Assembly (NCBI GenBank): GCA_018898235.1
Contig: JAHIJU010000504.1
Location: 1 to 13,557 of the forward strand
Reading direction: 5' to 3'
Source of the DNA: Actinomycetota bacterium
Lineage (GTDB): Bacteria > Actinomycetota > Actinomycetes > Actinomycetales > Cellulomonadaceae
Length of the DNA stretch: 13,557 nucleotides
Shown here: piece after piece, positions 6,782 through 13,557 of the stretch
Layout: the number at the start of each line of letters is the position of its first letter
Numbering within the stretch: position 1 is the first letter of the stretch
The notes under the pieces: generated by a model
What the model saw: the letters and a program-made list of their open reading frames with translations, nothing else
What the model was told of the DNA's origin: nothing
Databases searched by the model: none
Position numbers and translations under genes: made by a program

Positions 6782-9700
6782 CTACTCAGGGCCGAGGTCA
6801 ATCATGAAGTCGCTGACGAATGCTTCGATTGCTTCGTCGGGCTCCTCCACAAGCACGGTCTTGAGGTATTCGACGAGGTCCTGCTGGCGGGGCTGGCCGA
6901 ACGCCATCCGATAGAACATCAGGGACCTCTTCAGCGCTTCGAAATGATTTCGCTCCCTACTGAATGGGAACAGCGGCAGGTGCCTCTCAATCTGGCAGCC
7001 ATCCGGGCACTCGTACACCCAAAAAGGTACCAACTCGCTCTGCCCGGGCTCTCTTTGCAGGCAGGCTGCATCGAAGAGCAACTTCCAGGGGTCCTGACCG
7101 GCTTGGAAGTTGTTCATCATTTGGTCGGTGCAGGCGTCTCGGACGAGGTTCCTCCGGATGACGTGTCCCTTATAGCGGTTGATCCTACCCTCCCGCTGCT
7201 CGAGGTCGACCGGGTTTCCGGGCAGGTTCCAGTGAAAAATGCTATGGCAGTAGCCGTGAAAGTCCAGGCCTTCCTGGCCGATGGACGTTGTCGCGAAGAT
7301 GAACGGCCTGAACGGGCTGTTGAAGGCGGTTCGCAGCACATCGGTACGGTTGCCGTCGAGCATCTCTGTGACTTCGGTCTCGTCGCCGAACCTGAGGGCG
7401 AAATGCGTCCTGATGCTCATGGAGCCATCCTGTCTGAGCATGCCGGCGACGTTCCGCTTATATGCGTCGAACTTCGGGTTCGCGGCGCGCAGGTAGAGCG
7501 CGGAACAGATGACATCAGAGAGGTTCTTGACCTTGTCATCCACCGTTTGGTCGAAAAGGCCTTCGAGGTCGGTTACCAGGTGGACGTACTCGTCCATCAC
7601 TGCCTGCAGGTTGCCTTCACAGCAGTACTCGAGAACTCTCTCCCAGAACGGGTCCTCGGCTCTCAGGAAGCGCAGGTTCCAGCGCCTGTTGAACATAGAG
7701 CGAAAACCGTGGGCAACAGCGGCGGCGGCAGAGATGGCGTGCTCATAGTCCGTCGGTTCAGGCTTTAATGGGAGCTGTCTGAGAAAAGCTCTGAGCGCGG
7801 TTACCGCCGGTGAGCCGATGCAGATATTTGCGAGAGCATCCAGAGTGGATGAGTCGGGCTTGGGGAGACGCTCATCGTATCGGAGATACTCCGCTCGAAA
7901 AGCCTCAACGTGAGCCGGGAAGCCTTTTTCCGAGTCATCCCCTTCGATATCGCGACCCGAATGCCAGGTGTCTGCCTCGGTTTTGCTCTGGAGCCAGCGA
8001 AGAGCGGGCCACCCGTCGTCTTTGGCCGTCCGCTCCACTTTTCCGACAGCTGCGTCGAACCTCGCCAAGTAAGCCCAGAGCTGATCGAGCGCGTCGTCCT
8101 CAGCGAACTCTTCGTCCGTACTGGGACGGAGACTGAGAATTGTCTCCTCTACCGCGTCTCTAGCGGCTCTATGCATCTCCTCGAATGATACCCGGCCGTG
8201 GTTCTCGGCGAAGTATTTGCAGGGGTCAAAGGCCCAGGCCAGTGACAGCGCCGGGAACATGATGGCCAGACTCGCCATGTTCTGCGGCTGTCCGTCTTTC
8301 AAGTTGAAACGCAGGAGCGCCCGCGGGCCGATTTCTCCGTACGGCTCCGGGGGGTCACTGCTCATGAGCCTCTCAACCTCGTAGCTCGCAAGCATCGAGA
8401 TAACCTTGGGGACCATTTTCCATGACGAGAAGATGAGGGTCTTAGTGTAAGGAAGCTCGGCAGTGCTCTCATACCGCCCGTAGGGGTCGTAGTATGGCAA
8501 GGCCGGAGGCACCCAGAGGTGCTGGTGCGCCTGGTTCTCCTTGACGGCCCGCTCGACGAGCACCCGTAGCTTAGCGTTAGGGAAATCCACTTCATCCCAA
8601 CCGTCAACGGTCTCTTTATCAAGAAATAAGTCCATCGAACGGCTCTTGGCGGTGACCGAGTTCGCCTTGCTCTTTACTGCGCTCGTGAATCGTTTCTTAA
8701 TCTTGTAGTCGTCCATGAAGCTGAGCATATATGGAGCGGACTTCCAGAACTCGAGTGGTTTGTCCGCTCTAATCTGCTTCGCGATCTTGCTGAGCGCGGC
8801 GTACTGGCTAATGTCGTTTGCCAGGGCCACTTCATCGTGAAGTCTGTCTGTTGTCAAGCCCTCGCCTGAGCCGATGGCCTTATATCTTTCCGTCCTGGTC
8901 ATCACCTTCAGGAGCTTCCCCTGGAGCCGTTCCTTGGCGCGCTTGATATCCTGCGTGTCGGAGATGCTCTTTACCTGGTAGAGTGCATCGCGGAACTCCG
9001 AAAGCAGCCTCTCGATTTCCCGAGTCTTACCTTCGCCGTCGAGCAAAAATGAGAGCGTGCTTATGAAATCCGTGTAGTGGTCGTCGTCCGCCCGCTCTTC
9101 GCTGATTGTGTACATCTTGAACGGAGTCGCAGAAAGTAGGATGACTTTGACATGGGTATCCGAGTGCTGATCCTGATATCGGAAAAGCTGGGAGGCGAGC
9201 TTACCGGTTTCCGACTCCTCGCCGAGAATATCTTTGAACCGTTGGAACTCGTCGAGGATGACAATGTCTGGCTCGAGGTACTCCAGGGTGGACTCGGCGA
9301 GAACATACCTGAGCCGACCGACGAGCCTGTTCCTGAGGTTATTGAGCCCCCAGTCAATGTGCTTGCGCCCCTTGAAGCTCTCGGCCATCTCGAAGAATTC
9401 ATGCCTTATATCCTTGCCCAACCTCTCCTTGAAAGACGCCAGCAGCTGTTTATTCTGGCGAAGCCGCCTCTGCTTGTCCTTCGGGTACCATCGAATCCTG
9501 TTGCGGAAGTTCTCACGCCTCATGCCGCACTCCAGGATGTTCATGAACTTGGGGCTGTAGTCGAACTTCCAAATGGCTTTAAGCATGAAATATAGGACTA
9601 CCCGTTCCTCGGACATTCCTCCGGACGACCGGAGGTTAAATGACGTTCCGGGCGTGAAAGAGATGAAATTGACTCTGTGCTTATTGAGCTCCTCGAGCTG

Positions 9701-10324
9701 GGTGGGTATGAGCGTAAGCCGTGAGGAGAAAGTGGTATCTTGGCTCCCCTCGATGCTAAGGCGAAGCCGTGCTATGTTCTGCTTCGCAATAGCAGCATTA
9801 CTGCAGATATAGACGATGTCGATTCGACGAACCTGTTTATCCCAGAGATGGTCCACCGCATGTGCTAGAACCCCTTTGGCAACCAAGGTCTTGCCAAGTC
9901 CAGCCTCGTCAGCGATCAGGAAACGGTCAGTGGCGTCCCTGTCAAGGTACAGCCTCTTGAAAACGGCATCGGCCGATTTCATCTGGAAATCCTTCAGCCT
10001 TGACAGGTCCTTTTTGGGGTCGTAACTTTCCTCCTCCGCAGTTTTCCGAACCGCGTGCCCTCTCCTCTTAAGAACTAGCTCATCGCGGAGGGCTCGGTAT
10101 GCATTGATAGCTTTGGACCTTGATGAGTATGAGGATTTCTTGCAGAGGTTATTACTCTGGTAATAGCGAACCTCAAAACCACCGTTATCCCTGAGGGAAA
10201 CTGCATAGATTTCCCCCTGACCAGCGACATTTCTGTGTTCGAGAACAGCCTTGATCTCCATGTGCCTCTTGAGGTAATCAGCGTTCTTGGCGTTCCAATA
10301 CTCCGTCCAGCTTTCATTGGTCAT
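6782..10324 (-). CDS. Large SNF2-like superfamily 2 helicase/translocase (1180 aa)
   Basis: An ATP-driven DNA translocase or helicase. Residues 1-110 are an unrecognised N-terminal domain. The first RecA lobe has DFQMKSADAVFKR (112-124, Q-motif-like), Walker A ADEAGLGKT (138-146), Walker B DEFQ (358-361, in place of DEAH) and LLSATPF (396-402). The second lobe starts at KTLIFSSWKM (628-637) and is then interrupted by about 370 residues, mostly predicted helical by eye. It resumes at FATTSIGQEGLDF (1010-1022, motif V) and QREGRINR (1043-1050, motif VI with both arginines). The C-terminus (about 1090-1180) is unrecognised. The DEAGLGKT and QREGR signatures fit the SNF2/RapA-like branch. The ATG overlaps the stop of the PLD gene as ATGA. 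In DISARM, another PLD-containing system, a SNF2 helicase (DrmD) plays a comparable role, but the sequence and gene set here differ. No frameshift is seen. Confidence 0.88.
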   Translation of the reverse strand: MTNESWTEYWNAKNADYLKRHMEIKAVLEHRNVAGQGEIYAVSLRDNGGFEVRYYQSNNLCKKSSYSSRSKAINAYRALRDELVLKRRGHAVRKTAEEESYDPKKDLSRLKDFQMKSADAVFKRLYLDRDATDRFLIADEAGLGKTLVAKGVLAHAVDHLWDKQVRRIDIVYICSNAAIAKQNIARLRLSIEGSQDTTFSSRLTLIPTQLEELNKHRVNFISFTPGTSFNLRSSGGMSEERVVLYFMLKAIWKFDYSPKFMNILECGMRRENFRNRIRWYPKDKQRRLRQNKQLLASFKERLGKDIRHEFFEMAESFKGRKHIDWGLNNLRNRLVGRLRYVLAESTLEYLEPDIVILDEFQRFKDILGEESETGKLASQLFRYQDQHSDTHVKVILLSATPFKMYTISEERADDDHYTDFISTLSFLLDGEGKTREIERLLSEFRDALYQVKSISDTQDIKRAKERLQGKLLKVMTRTERYKAIGSGEGLTTDRLHDEVALANDISQYAALSKIAKQIRADKPLEFWKSAPYMLSFMDDYKIKKRFTSAVKSKANSVTAKSRSMDLFLDKETVDGWDEVDFPNAKLRVLVERAVKENQAHQHLWVPPALPYYDPYGRYESTAELPYTKTLIFSSWKMVPKVISMLASYEVERLMSSDPPEPYGEIGPRALLRFNLKDGQPQNMASLAIMFPALSLAWAFDPCKYFAENHGRVSFEEMHRAARDAVEETILSLRPSTDEEFAEDDALDQLWAYLARFDAAVGKVERTAKDDGWPALRWLQSKTEADTWHSGRDIEGDDSEKGFPAHVEAFRAEYLRYDERLPKPDSSTLDALANICIGSPAVTALRAFLRQLPLKPEPTDYEHAISAAAAVAHGFRSMFNRRWNLRFLRAEDPFWERVLEYCCEGNLQAVMDEYVHLVTDLEGLFDQTVDDKVKNLSDVICSALYLRAANPKFDAYKRNVAGMLRQDGSMSIRTHFALRFGDETEVTEMLDGNRTDVLRTAFNSPFRPFIFATTSIGQEGLDFHGYCHSIFHWNLPGNPVDLEQREGRINRYKGHVIRRNLVRDACTDQMMNNFQAGQDPWKLLFDAACLQREPGQSELVPFWVYECPDGCQIERHLPLFPFSRERNHFEALKRSLMFYRMAFGQPRQQDLVEYLKTVLVEEPDEAIEAFVSDFMIDLGPE

Positions 10325-12246
10325 GGCCCAGCCTCCGTTAGGCCATTCTTGATTTCCTTCCAGACCCGCAGGAACTCGACCGGTATGATCTCTTTAGCCT
10401 GGTCATCGTTCTTGAATGCTTGGACCAAACCGTCGATATCATTGACCAGTGATGGGTCTTCAACGCATCGGCTCAGCAGGTCTTCGAATAGGGGCGTAGC
10501 CGGGAACCGTTTCCCGTGTCCCGACTTCCAGGTTCCAAAGAAACCGCCCCCGGGCATGATTGATGGAACGCTGACGTAGTTCTTGAGAAGTAGGAACCAG
10601 AGGTATTCGTAGAACTTCTCAGGTTTGTCGAGAAGGGATGCGACCACCATCTCTTCCAGACCTTCCGGCTCCCCCTCAAACCTGCCGCCCAGAACGAAGC
10701 CAGCCCGGGTTTCCTTGACGCCCTCGCGCTTTCCTAGCAGCTCGAAAGCGACGAATTTGCTGATGTCTCCCGGTCCGATACCGCTGAATGTGACTTCCTC
10801 CTTGTTCAGGAAAGCGGTAAGAGGCACGCCCCGAGTCTTTCTGGCGAGCGACGCCGGCCAGAACTGCCCCTCGATGCCGTCCGGTAACGAGACCGCTTTT
10901 CCCTCGGACGGGTTGAATTTGACTGCCAAATCGAAAGACCTCGACTGCTCGCCTTTTTGGACCGTAATCACTATCTCGCCCTTTCCCAAAGCCCTCCTGG
11001 CACTCTCCAGGTCCATGTTCATTCTCTGCTGTTCTTCATCGACAGGAGTTGGCTTATCCGGTGGCTCGAACTCTAGGAGAAAATTGCGCAGCTGAAAATT
11101 GCCAGCGTCTTCATCGGTCCCAAGGATGGCATCGATTCCCAGGTTTTTACGCTTCCCCTTCAGTATTGTCACAAACTCGACGTTATGGCCGCGGAATCCG
11201 GCGTTGGTCGCATTAGCTGAGCCAGTTACAAATGCCACGTTGTCGCCCGCCTCGGCGATGTAAAGCTTTGCATGCAATCCCGACAGCTGTGTGGGCTCGG
11301 CGTCCATCGAGTCGTTATCGCGCTCCTCGCTTTCTTCGGGCGTTTCGATTTCCTCTTGGATCACTTCTGGCTCGCTGGTTAACTCGTCGTCCCAGTAGAA
11401 AGCAGAGTATTTTCGGAGGGCGTCAGAGGACCAATCAAGTGTCTTCAGCGCATCGATACTCGATACGAGAATGCCTTCGCCGCCGTTATCTGGTAGATGT
11501 TCAGCAAGGGCTTCAACCTGTTCCTGTGTCAGAAATGGCGAAATCACAAGCAGTCGCCTGACAGAGTCCAACCATTCAAGGTCGAGCGGCTTATTTCGCG
11601 CATCTGGTTTCGTGTAATCGAAATAGCACTCCCTGGCAGGATTGATGTCCGAGAACCAGACGTTTCGAATTTCTCGCGAGAAGCTCCTCACGATCGCTTC
11701 TTTTTCCGGCTCGTCACGTAGGCAGTCCTGTTTGGATAGCCAGGATAAGTAATCTACGAGCTGCCGGTTATCTTCCGATTCCTCTTCGTATCGTTCGCCG
11801 TCGAGTACGATCATCGTATCCCACGACTTTGAGGACGTTACATTCCTCGAGGTGCAAATAAGCCGATACAGCTCGTCACCCTCTTCTGTTCCGAAGTGGA
11901 GAAGCCAGGTCTTGGGGTGGAAGCTTCCCCTGGGAGGGCTTATCTCGAACAGCGAATGGTTTAGAAACGGGTTCAACTTGCTCAACGACTTCGGCAACAG
12001 GACCCGTCCCCGCTGGCAGAATACCACCATCTTGCTCGCGGTGCGCCTTATCGAGTCCAGTAACGCCAGAAAATTTGGCCTGCCGTCCTCGTCGCAGAAA
12101 CCGTCCTTCGAGGACAGGGCAAGGGGCATTAACATTAGCATTTCAAGTTCGGCGGAAAAGGTTGTGCCAACGGCCTTTTCAAGGTGGAAACCAGGCGGAG
12201 GCCGCATCGCATCCATGTATGTCATCCGGGCTTCAGGTTCAAGCAT
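10321..12246 (-). CDS. Phospholipase D-family nuclease with two HKD motifs
   Basis: A 641-residue protein. It has two HKD-type half-sites: FHPKTWLLHF (H110, K112) with CTSRN (131-135) downstream, and LHAKLYIAE (H325, K327) followed by VTGSANATNAGF (340-351, Ser343 and Asn345). Two such sites normally form one active centre of a PLD-superfamily nuclease, using a phosphohistidine intermediate and no metal. An acidic linker (about 287-318) separates the halves. The C-terminal 250 residues, including a glycine-rich segment near 575-585 (MPGGGFFGTWKSGHG), are not recognised. No signal peptide is seen, so it is expected in the cytosol acting on DNA. Its ATG (12246) lies inside the end of the DUF6361 gene (8-bp overlap), and its stop overlaps the helicase start, so the three products are probably made together. 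PLD nucleases also occur in DISARM (DrmC) and in BfiI-type restriction enzymes. Confidence 0.85.
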   Translation of the reverse strand: MLEPEARMTYMDAMRPPPGFHLEKAVGTTFSAELEMLMLMPLALSSKDGFCDEDGRPNFLALLDSIRRTASKMVVFCQRGRVLLPKSLSKLNPFLNHSLFEISPPRGSFHPKTWLLHFGTEEGDELYRLICTSRNVTSSKSWDTMIVLDGERYEEESEDNRQLVDYLSWLSKQDCLRDEPEKEAIVRSFSREIRNVWFSDINPARECYFDYTKPDARNKPLDLEWLDSVRRLLVISPFLTQEQVEALAEHLPDNGGEGILVSSIDALKTLDWSSDALRKYSAFYWDDELTSEPEVIQEEIETPEESEERDNDSMDAEPTQLSGLHAKLYIAEAGDNVAFVTGSANATNAGFRGHNVEFVTILKGKRKNLGIDAILGTDEDAGNFQLRNFLLEFEPPDKPTPVDEEQQRMNMDLESARRALGKGEIVITVQKGEQSRSFDLAVKFNPSEGKAVSLPDGIEGQFWPASLARKTRGVPLTAFLNKEEVTFSGIGPGDISKFVAFELLGKREGVKETRAGFVLGGRFEGEPEGLEEMVVASLLDKPEKFYEYLWFLLLKNYVSVPSIMPGGGFFGTWKSGHGKRFPATPLFEDLLSRCVEDPSLVNDIDGLVQAFKNDDQAKEIIPVEFLRVWKEIKNGLTEAGP

Positions 12247-13462
12247 TTCTTCCCAGCCCTTCGACGATGTCGGCGATCATATCCTTGGCAACGTGCCACC
12301 TGTAATCGAGTCGGCTCATTCCGGACGACCCGTTCCACCTATCCCGCGCTTCCTGAGAGACCATGCGTGCGCGATTTCCCTTGAGCAGAACCTCACGGCT
12401 ACGGATAAGGCCGAAGGCTTTGTGGTTCGGTTCCAGCAATTCCGTCCAGTCCGTGAAGGACGACGCGATTCCATGCCACTCGCGACAGAATCTACTCGTT
12501 CTCAGTTCGACCTTGGCGCCAACGCCTACCAGAGAGTCAGGGGACCAGTCGCCTCTAGCGGCCAGGATCGTCCTGTAATCCTGAAACCACTCTTCCATGC
12601 TCCCCTTTATCCATTCATAGTCGTAGCCCTCACCCATGAGGCTGGATACGTAGATGTTGTAGAGAATTGACGCGCCATGCATAAGCAGTGAAAAACGCTC
12701 AGCGCTATCAACCTGTTTGGCAATATCGTCCGGCATCTCAAGGCCCGTTTCCCAAAGGTACGGGATGGCTCTGAGGCCGCGTACCTGGTTGCTGACGAGA
12801 AACTCGAGTAGCTTACCTCCGAAGTTCTCCTGGACGCGCTCCTTCAAGAACTCAGCCTCTGCTCGAGTGAGTTTGAAAGTGGTCTCGTCCATATAATCAT
12901 CCGGCGGCTCGGGCAAGGAATGGTGCCACGTCTCGAGGTTATCGCTATATATGACCTCATCGGCCTCATCCTTACTCTCCGACTTCCTGCTACGGTAGAT
13001 GTCGTCGAGCGAGGAGTGGTACACGTCCCGCGTAACGTAGTTCCCTTTGCCTGGACGGAATATGTCCCAGGTGCAAAGACCCGGCCAGTAGATGTCGCTG
13101 GGTAGGCTGATGATGTTCTTTCCCGCCGACGCTCCAATTATGCCGGTGGTCTCACCGCCAGCCTTAAGTTCATCCATTAGCCAGACTTCTCTCTCCCGGT
13201 CCTTCCTCTCGATTTTGGCGCTGGGAACGCCTTCTTGCTCGAGTTCGCCGTATACCCATGGGACAAGCAGGAAGTACCTTGCTTTGGTCTGGATTACGGT
13301 GATGCCGGGAAAGAAGATGTTGGAGAAGAAGTCTCTAACGGTGCTCAGCCCAAGCTCATCACGTGTCCCCGTGTCCTGCATGGCCTTGATAAGCCCACTG
13401 ATTATTCGCTTCTCTTTGGAATAATAAGAAACGGACGCCTCGGTTATACTCACGTTGACCAA
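12239..13462 (-). CDS. DUF6361 family protein, first gene of the four-gene operon
   Basis: A 407-residue protein recognised from the conserved N-terminal blocks of DUF6361: TRDELGLSTVRDFF (33-46), FPGITVIQTKARYFLLVPW (51-69), then GASAGKNIISLPSDIYWPGL (110-129). Its biochemical role is unknown to me and no catalytic motif is obvious; it may be a structural or sensing subunit. The start is uncertain: the frame has no ATG near the beginning. TTG (13462) is used here, and GTG at 13453 would give MSITEASVSYYSKEKR, which is also plausible; neither has a Shine-Dalgarno. The frame stays open back into the divergent IS110 gene (stop at 13526-13528). The IS may therefore have replaced the original 5' region, though the family-typical N-terminus seems intact. 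The stop overlaps the PLD gene by 8 bp. Confidence 0.8.
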   Translation of the reverse strand: MVNVSITEASVSYYSKEKRIISGLIKAMQDTGTRDELGLSTVRDFFSNIFFPGITVIQTKARYFLLVPWVYGELEQEGVPSAKIERKDREREVWLMDELKAGGETTGIIGASAGKNIISLPSDIYWPGLCTWDIFRPGKGNYVTRDVYHSSLDDIYRSRKSESKDEADEVIYSDNLETWHHSLPEPPDDYMDETTFKLTRAEAEFLKERVQENFGGKLLEFLVSNQVRGLRAIPYLWETGLEMPDDIAKQVDSAERFSLLMHGASILYNIYVSSLMGEGYDYEWIKGSMEEWFQDYRTILAARGDWSPDSLVGVGAKVELRTSRFCREWHGIASSFTDWTELLEPNHKAFGLIRSREVLLKGNRARMVSQEARDRWNGSSGMSRLDYRWHVAKDMIADIVEGLGRNA

Positions 13463-13477
13463 AACGTTGTCGAGTAG

Positions 13478-13484
13478 AAAGGAG
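13478..13484 (+). promoter_or_regulatory. Ribosome binding site of the IS110 transposase
   Basis: aaaggag lies 8 nt upstream of the ATG at 13493 and supports that start and a bacterial-type translation system. Confidence 0.6.
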
Positions 13485-13492
13485 AACGTCCG

Positions 13493-13557
13493 ATGAGTAG
13501 AGTGTACGTTGGAATGGACATCGGGTCAAAGGTGACCGCTACTGCGGCAAGGGACGA
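13493..13557 (+). CDS. IS110-family (DEDD) transposase, N-terminal fragment (cut by window edge)
   Basis: Only 21 complete codons are visible: MSRVYVGMDIGSKVTATAAR followed by D. The opening YVGMDIGSK matches the start of IS110/IS1111 transposases (typically Y-V-G-[IM]-D-x-[SG]), in which Asp9 would be the first acidic residue of the RuvC-like DEDD site. The gene is divergent from the DUF6361 gene, with 30 nt between them. The window ends before any further motif, so whether the transposase is intact and where the element's ends lie cannot be seen. The family assignment is fairly good for so short a piece, but RNase H/actin-fold proteins with a similar opening (for example ROK or FGGY kinases, which usually show more Gly) cannot be fully excluded. 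Confidence 0.7.
   Translation, partial: MSRVYVGMDIGSKVTATAARD
13501..13529 (-). promoter_or_regulatory. Outward-facing sigma70-like promoter inside the IS110 gene, directed at the DUF6361 operon
   Basis: On the minus strand TTGACC (13529-13524, 5 of 6 to the -35 consensus) and TACACT (13506-13501, 4 of 6 to -10) are separated by exactly 17 bp. Transcription would begin near 13494, about 32 nt before the TTG start of the DUF6361 gene. This is the best promoter word I found upstream of the operon, and it lies within the transposase coding sequence. Confidence 0.4.

Noticed and set aside
5880..7768. Long plus-strand open frames opposite the nuclease (5880-6641) and helicase (6944-7768) genes
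   Set aside because: They lie wholly inside genes with clear protein motifs on the minus strand, show no recognisable domain and reflect codon bias of the opposite strand.
11852..12670. Plus-strand open frame of 272 codons across the PLD/DUF6361 junction
   Set aside because: It is antisense to two well-supported overlapping genes and has no motif or ribosome binding site that would justify it.
5742..13462. Assignment of the operon to DISARM or BREX
   Set aside because: No DUF1998 (DrmB), PglZ, BrxC or methyltransferase is present; only the general PLD-plus-helicase theme is shared with DISARM.
1..13557. CRISPR array, tRNA or rRNA
   Set aside because: No regularly spaced short repeats and no tRNA or rRNA signature stretches were seen on either strand.

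Overview
The window is an accessory, defence-island-like segment beside a GC-rich core gene, probably from a bacterium. Shine-Dalgarno sequences precede several starts, TTG starts occur, sigma70-like promoter words can be found, and one edge carries an IS110-type transposase. The partial thymidylate synthase at the left edge has an RSWDLWGGFPANLAG core. I loosely associate that with Chloroflexota/Dehalococcoidia-like or some archaeal ThyA proteins, so taxonomy is only a guess. A sampled thyA line (301-360) is 40/60 G+C. A sampled line of the TIR gene next to it (1021-1080) is 23/60, which suggests the accessory genes came from elsewhere.

Layout, left to right. (1) 2-520 (+): 3' part of thyA. 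(2) 521-706: copy A of a direct repeat of about 186 bp. (3) 858-1847 (+): an AbiJ_NTD3-like plus TIR/SEFIR protein, probably an abortive-infection effector. (4) 1989-5416 (-): a two-gene operon, an HNH nuclease with an extra Ada-like Cys cluster followed, with ATGA overlap, by a RecQ helicase. This RecQ has two RQC-like winged-helix segments at the C-terminus. (5) 5531-5716: copy B of the direct repeat, 5,010 bp from copy A, containing a perfect 10-bp-stem hairpin. (6) 5742-13462 (-): a four-gene operon transcribed right to left: DUF6361 protein, two-HKD phospholipase-D-family nuclease, 1180-aa SNF2-like helicase, PD-(D/E)XK-like nuclease. The first three overlap by 8 and 4 bp. The nuclease gene follows after 83 nt with its own strong ribosome binding site. 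(7) 13493-13557 (+): 5' end of an IS110-family transposase, divergent from the operon and only 30 nt from it.

How the parts may work together (inference): the four-gene operon looks like a multi-subunit anti-phage or anti-plasmid machine, with a translocating helicase, two different nuclease folds and a DUF6361 subunit, but no methyltransferase in the window. I cannot match this gene set to a named defence system. The TIR protein and the HNH-RecQ pair lie between the direct repeats and look like a separate cassette that could have been inserted, or could be lost, as a unit. The IS110 end carries a good outward-facing promoter word aimed at the operon. No tRNA, rRNA or CRISPR array was seen.
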